Assembly: GCA_026387965.1 (NCBI GenBank)
Contig: JAPLKR010000062.1
Span: 1-14,819 of the forward strand
Direction of reading: 5' to 3'
Source of the DNA: Fusobacteriota bacterium
Lineage (GTDB): Bacteria > Fusobacteriota > Fusobacteriia > JAPLKR01
Length of the DNA: 14,819 bases
Shown: piece by piece, positions 13,750 through 14,819 of the stretch
Position numbering within the stretch: the stretch's first letter is position 1
Layout: every line of letters begins with the position of its first letter
Notes under the pieces: generated by a model
The model's input: the letters and a program-made list of their open reading frames with translations, nothing else
Databases searched by the model: none
Told to the model about the DNA's origin: nothing
Made by a program: the position numbers and the translations under genes

Positions 13750-14622
13750 TTAACTCTCTCTTGTTGCGATGTATTTTGCTAGTTCGATAAAATGCCTTGC
13801 TTGATCACCAAAAGGTGCCAAGACTTTTATGGCCTGATCAATGGTACTCTTCAATATCACTTTTGATTCTTTAAGTCCAAGTAGTGATGGATAGGTGGAT
13901 TTTTCAACTATTTCATCTTTCCCAATGGTTTTCCCTACTTGTTCAAAAGTTCCTTCGACATCTAATATATCATCTTTGATTTGAAATGCTAGCCCGATTA
14001 ATTCGGCGTAGCGTACCAGTGCGTACCTTTCAGCATCACATGCGCCTGCCAATATACACGCCATTTCAATAGGCAGTCTTATCAACTTTCCTGTCTTATT
14101 TTTGTGAATTTCTTGTAACTGTTCTAAAGTAAGCTTCTTTTTCTCCCCTTCAATATCAAGCACTTGTCCTGTGACCATTCCCTCTATGCCTGAATCAAGT
14201 GATAACTTCTCTACCGCTAATTTAATGTCTTCAGTGCGGCCATTCGTATGCGCTAACGCCACATAAAATGCGTGAATTACGAGTCCATCACCAATTAATA
14301 TCGCATGAGCTTCACCATATTTTTTATGTGTTGTCAGTTTCCCGCGTCTAAAATCATCATTATCAAGTGCTGGTAGGTCATCGTGAACGAGTGAAAATGA
14401 GTGAATCATTTCAAGTGCACACGCGAGACCCTTTCCATCTTCATAGTTTTTCCCTAACAGTTCAAGTGCCATAAGATGAAGTATGGGGCGAAGACGTTTT
14501 CCCCCATTCATCACAGCATACTTCATTCCATCGCCGAGTGGAAAAGGGGCTGAAGTTGACAAAATTTCATCTAACCATTTCTCTACTAATGCTCTTTTTT
14601 CTTCTAAATATACTTTTAGCAT
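13750..14622 (-). CDS. ispA: Farnesyl diphosphate synthase (geranyltranstransferase)
   Basis: IspA joins dimethylallyl and isopentenyl diphosphates into geranyl and then farnesyl diphosphate, feeding quinone and undecaprenyl carrier synthesis in the cytoplasm. The 290 residues match the family (E. coli 299). GGKRLRP (40-46) binds diphosphate. The first aspartate-rich motif is DDLPALDNDD (81-90), with the two-residue insertion typical of bacterial farnesyl synthases, followed by FRRGKLTTHKKYGEA. The second is FQIKDDILD (213-221). GKTIGKDEIVEKSTYPSLLGL-type residues near 230-250 complete the site. A GAGG lies 5 bases before the ATG, 11 bases after the xseB stop; the xseB-ispA neighbourhood is a common bacterial arrangement. 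Intact. Confidence 0.95.
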   Translation of the reverse strand: MLKVYLEEKRALVEKWLDEILSTSAPFPLGDGMKYAVMNGGKRLRPILHLMALELLGKNYEDGKGLACALEMIHSFSLVHDDLPALDNDDFRRGKLTTHKKYGEAHAILIGDGLVIHAFYVALAHTNGRTEDIKLAVEKLSLDSGIEGMVTGQVLDIEGEKKKLTLEQLQEIHKNKTGKLIRLPIEMACILAGACDAERYALVRYAELIGLAFQIKDDILDVEGTFEQVGKTIGKDEIVEKSTYPSLLGLKESKVILKSTIDQAIKVLAPFGDQARHFIELAKYIATRES

Positions 14623-14633
14623 AGTTCCTCACT

Positions 14634-14819
14634 TTATTTTTTTTCAACGGTTATTTTTTCGAATTTTTCACTCACTGAATTGATCATCGTATGACATTTT
14701 TCAAGGGATTCTAACGCTACTTCATAACATTTAATACTCTCTTCTAATCCAAGCTCACCACTTTCAAGACGATCAATTGCAATTTCTACACTTGCTATGA
14801 GCTCTTCATAAGTTATTTT
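14634..14819 (-). CDS. xseB: Exodeoxyribonuclease VII small subunit, 5' end cut off by the window edge
   Basis: XseB is the small helical subunit that packs on the XseA stalk and holds the exonuclease VII complex together. I read 61 codons and a TAA from the right edge: ITYEELIASVEIAIDRLESG, then LGLEESIKCYEVALESLEKC, then a charged tail ending VEKK. The pattern TYEE..........LE.GEL.LEESI..YE.. is the family signature. Full proteins have about 70-80 residues, so only about ten residues and the start codon lie outside. First visible gene of the operon; its promoter must be further right. It would work with XseA, which is encoded after ispA and the pseudouridine synthase. Confidence 0.9.
   Translation of the reverse strand, partial: KITYEELIASVEIAIDRLESGELGLEESIKCYEVALESLEKCHTMINSVSEKFEKITVEKK

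Overview
The window is AT-rich and almost entirely coding. It suggests a diderm (lipid A-making) fermentative anaerobe. It carries consecutive lipid A genes (lpxC, fabZ, lpxA, lpxI) and uses LpxI rather than LpxH for the UDP-diacylglucosamine pyrophosphatase step. It also carries an oxygen-sensitive [FeFe]-hydrogenase-type protein. With the low G+C this fits Fusobacteriota best, with Negativicutes or another diderm Firmicutes as the alternative. This is inferred from gene content, not from a database match.

Left block (1-6632, minus strand): one tightly packed operon read proS - pcrA - lpxC - fabZ - lpxA - lpxI, leaving the window on the left inside lpxI. A good promoter (TTGGTT, 17 bases, TATAAT) lies just before proS. 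Junctions are 4-base or 1-base overlaps or gaps of about 10 bases. The operon joins tRNA charging, DNA repair and the early lipid A pathway. proS is full length (568 codons) but has one in-frame TAG at codon 284, inside the editing domain.

Middle block (6633-8681): the only plus-strand content and the only part that looks decayed. A well-formed promoter and ribosome binding site drive a secreted glycerophosphodiester phosphodiesterase gene that is broken twice, by a TAA at a normally glutamine position and by a one-base frameshift at a G run. A very long hairpin terminator follows, then about 550 bases with no intact gene. Those 550 bases hold hints of a lost small membrane or secreted protein, then a hairpin between this region and the next operon.

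Right block (8682-14819, minus strand): a second packed operon read xseB - ispA - rluF-like - xseA - secreted TPR protein - dprA - [FeFe]-hydrogenase-type protein, entering from the right edge inside xseB. It joins both exonuclease VII subunits, farnesyl diphosphate synthesis, a pseudouridine synthase and the DprA DNA-uptake/recombination protein. The hydrogenase at the end is the odd member.

I found no RNA genes, CRISPR array, insertion sequence or convincingly new system. The points most worth checking are the nonsense codon in proS, the eroding plus-strand island, and the hydrogenase attached to dprA.
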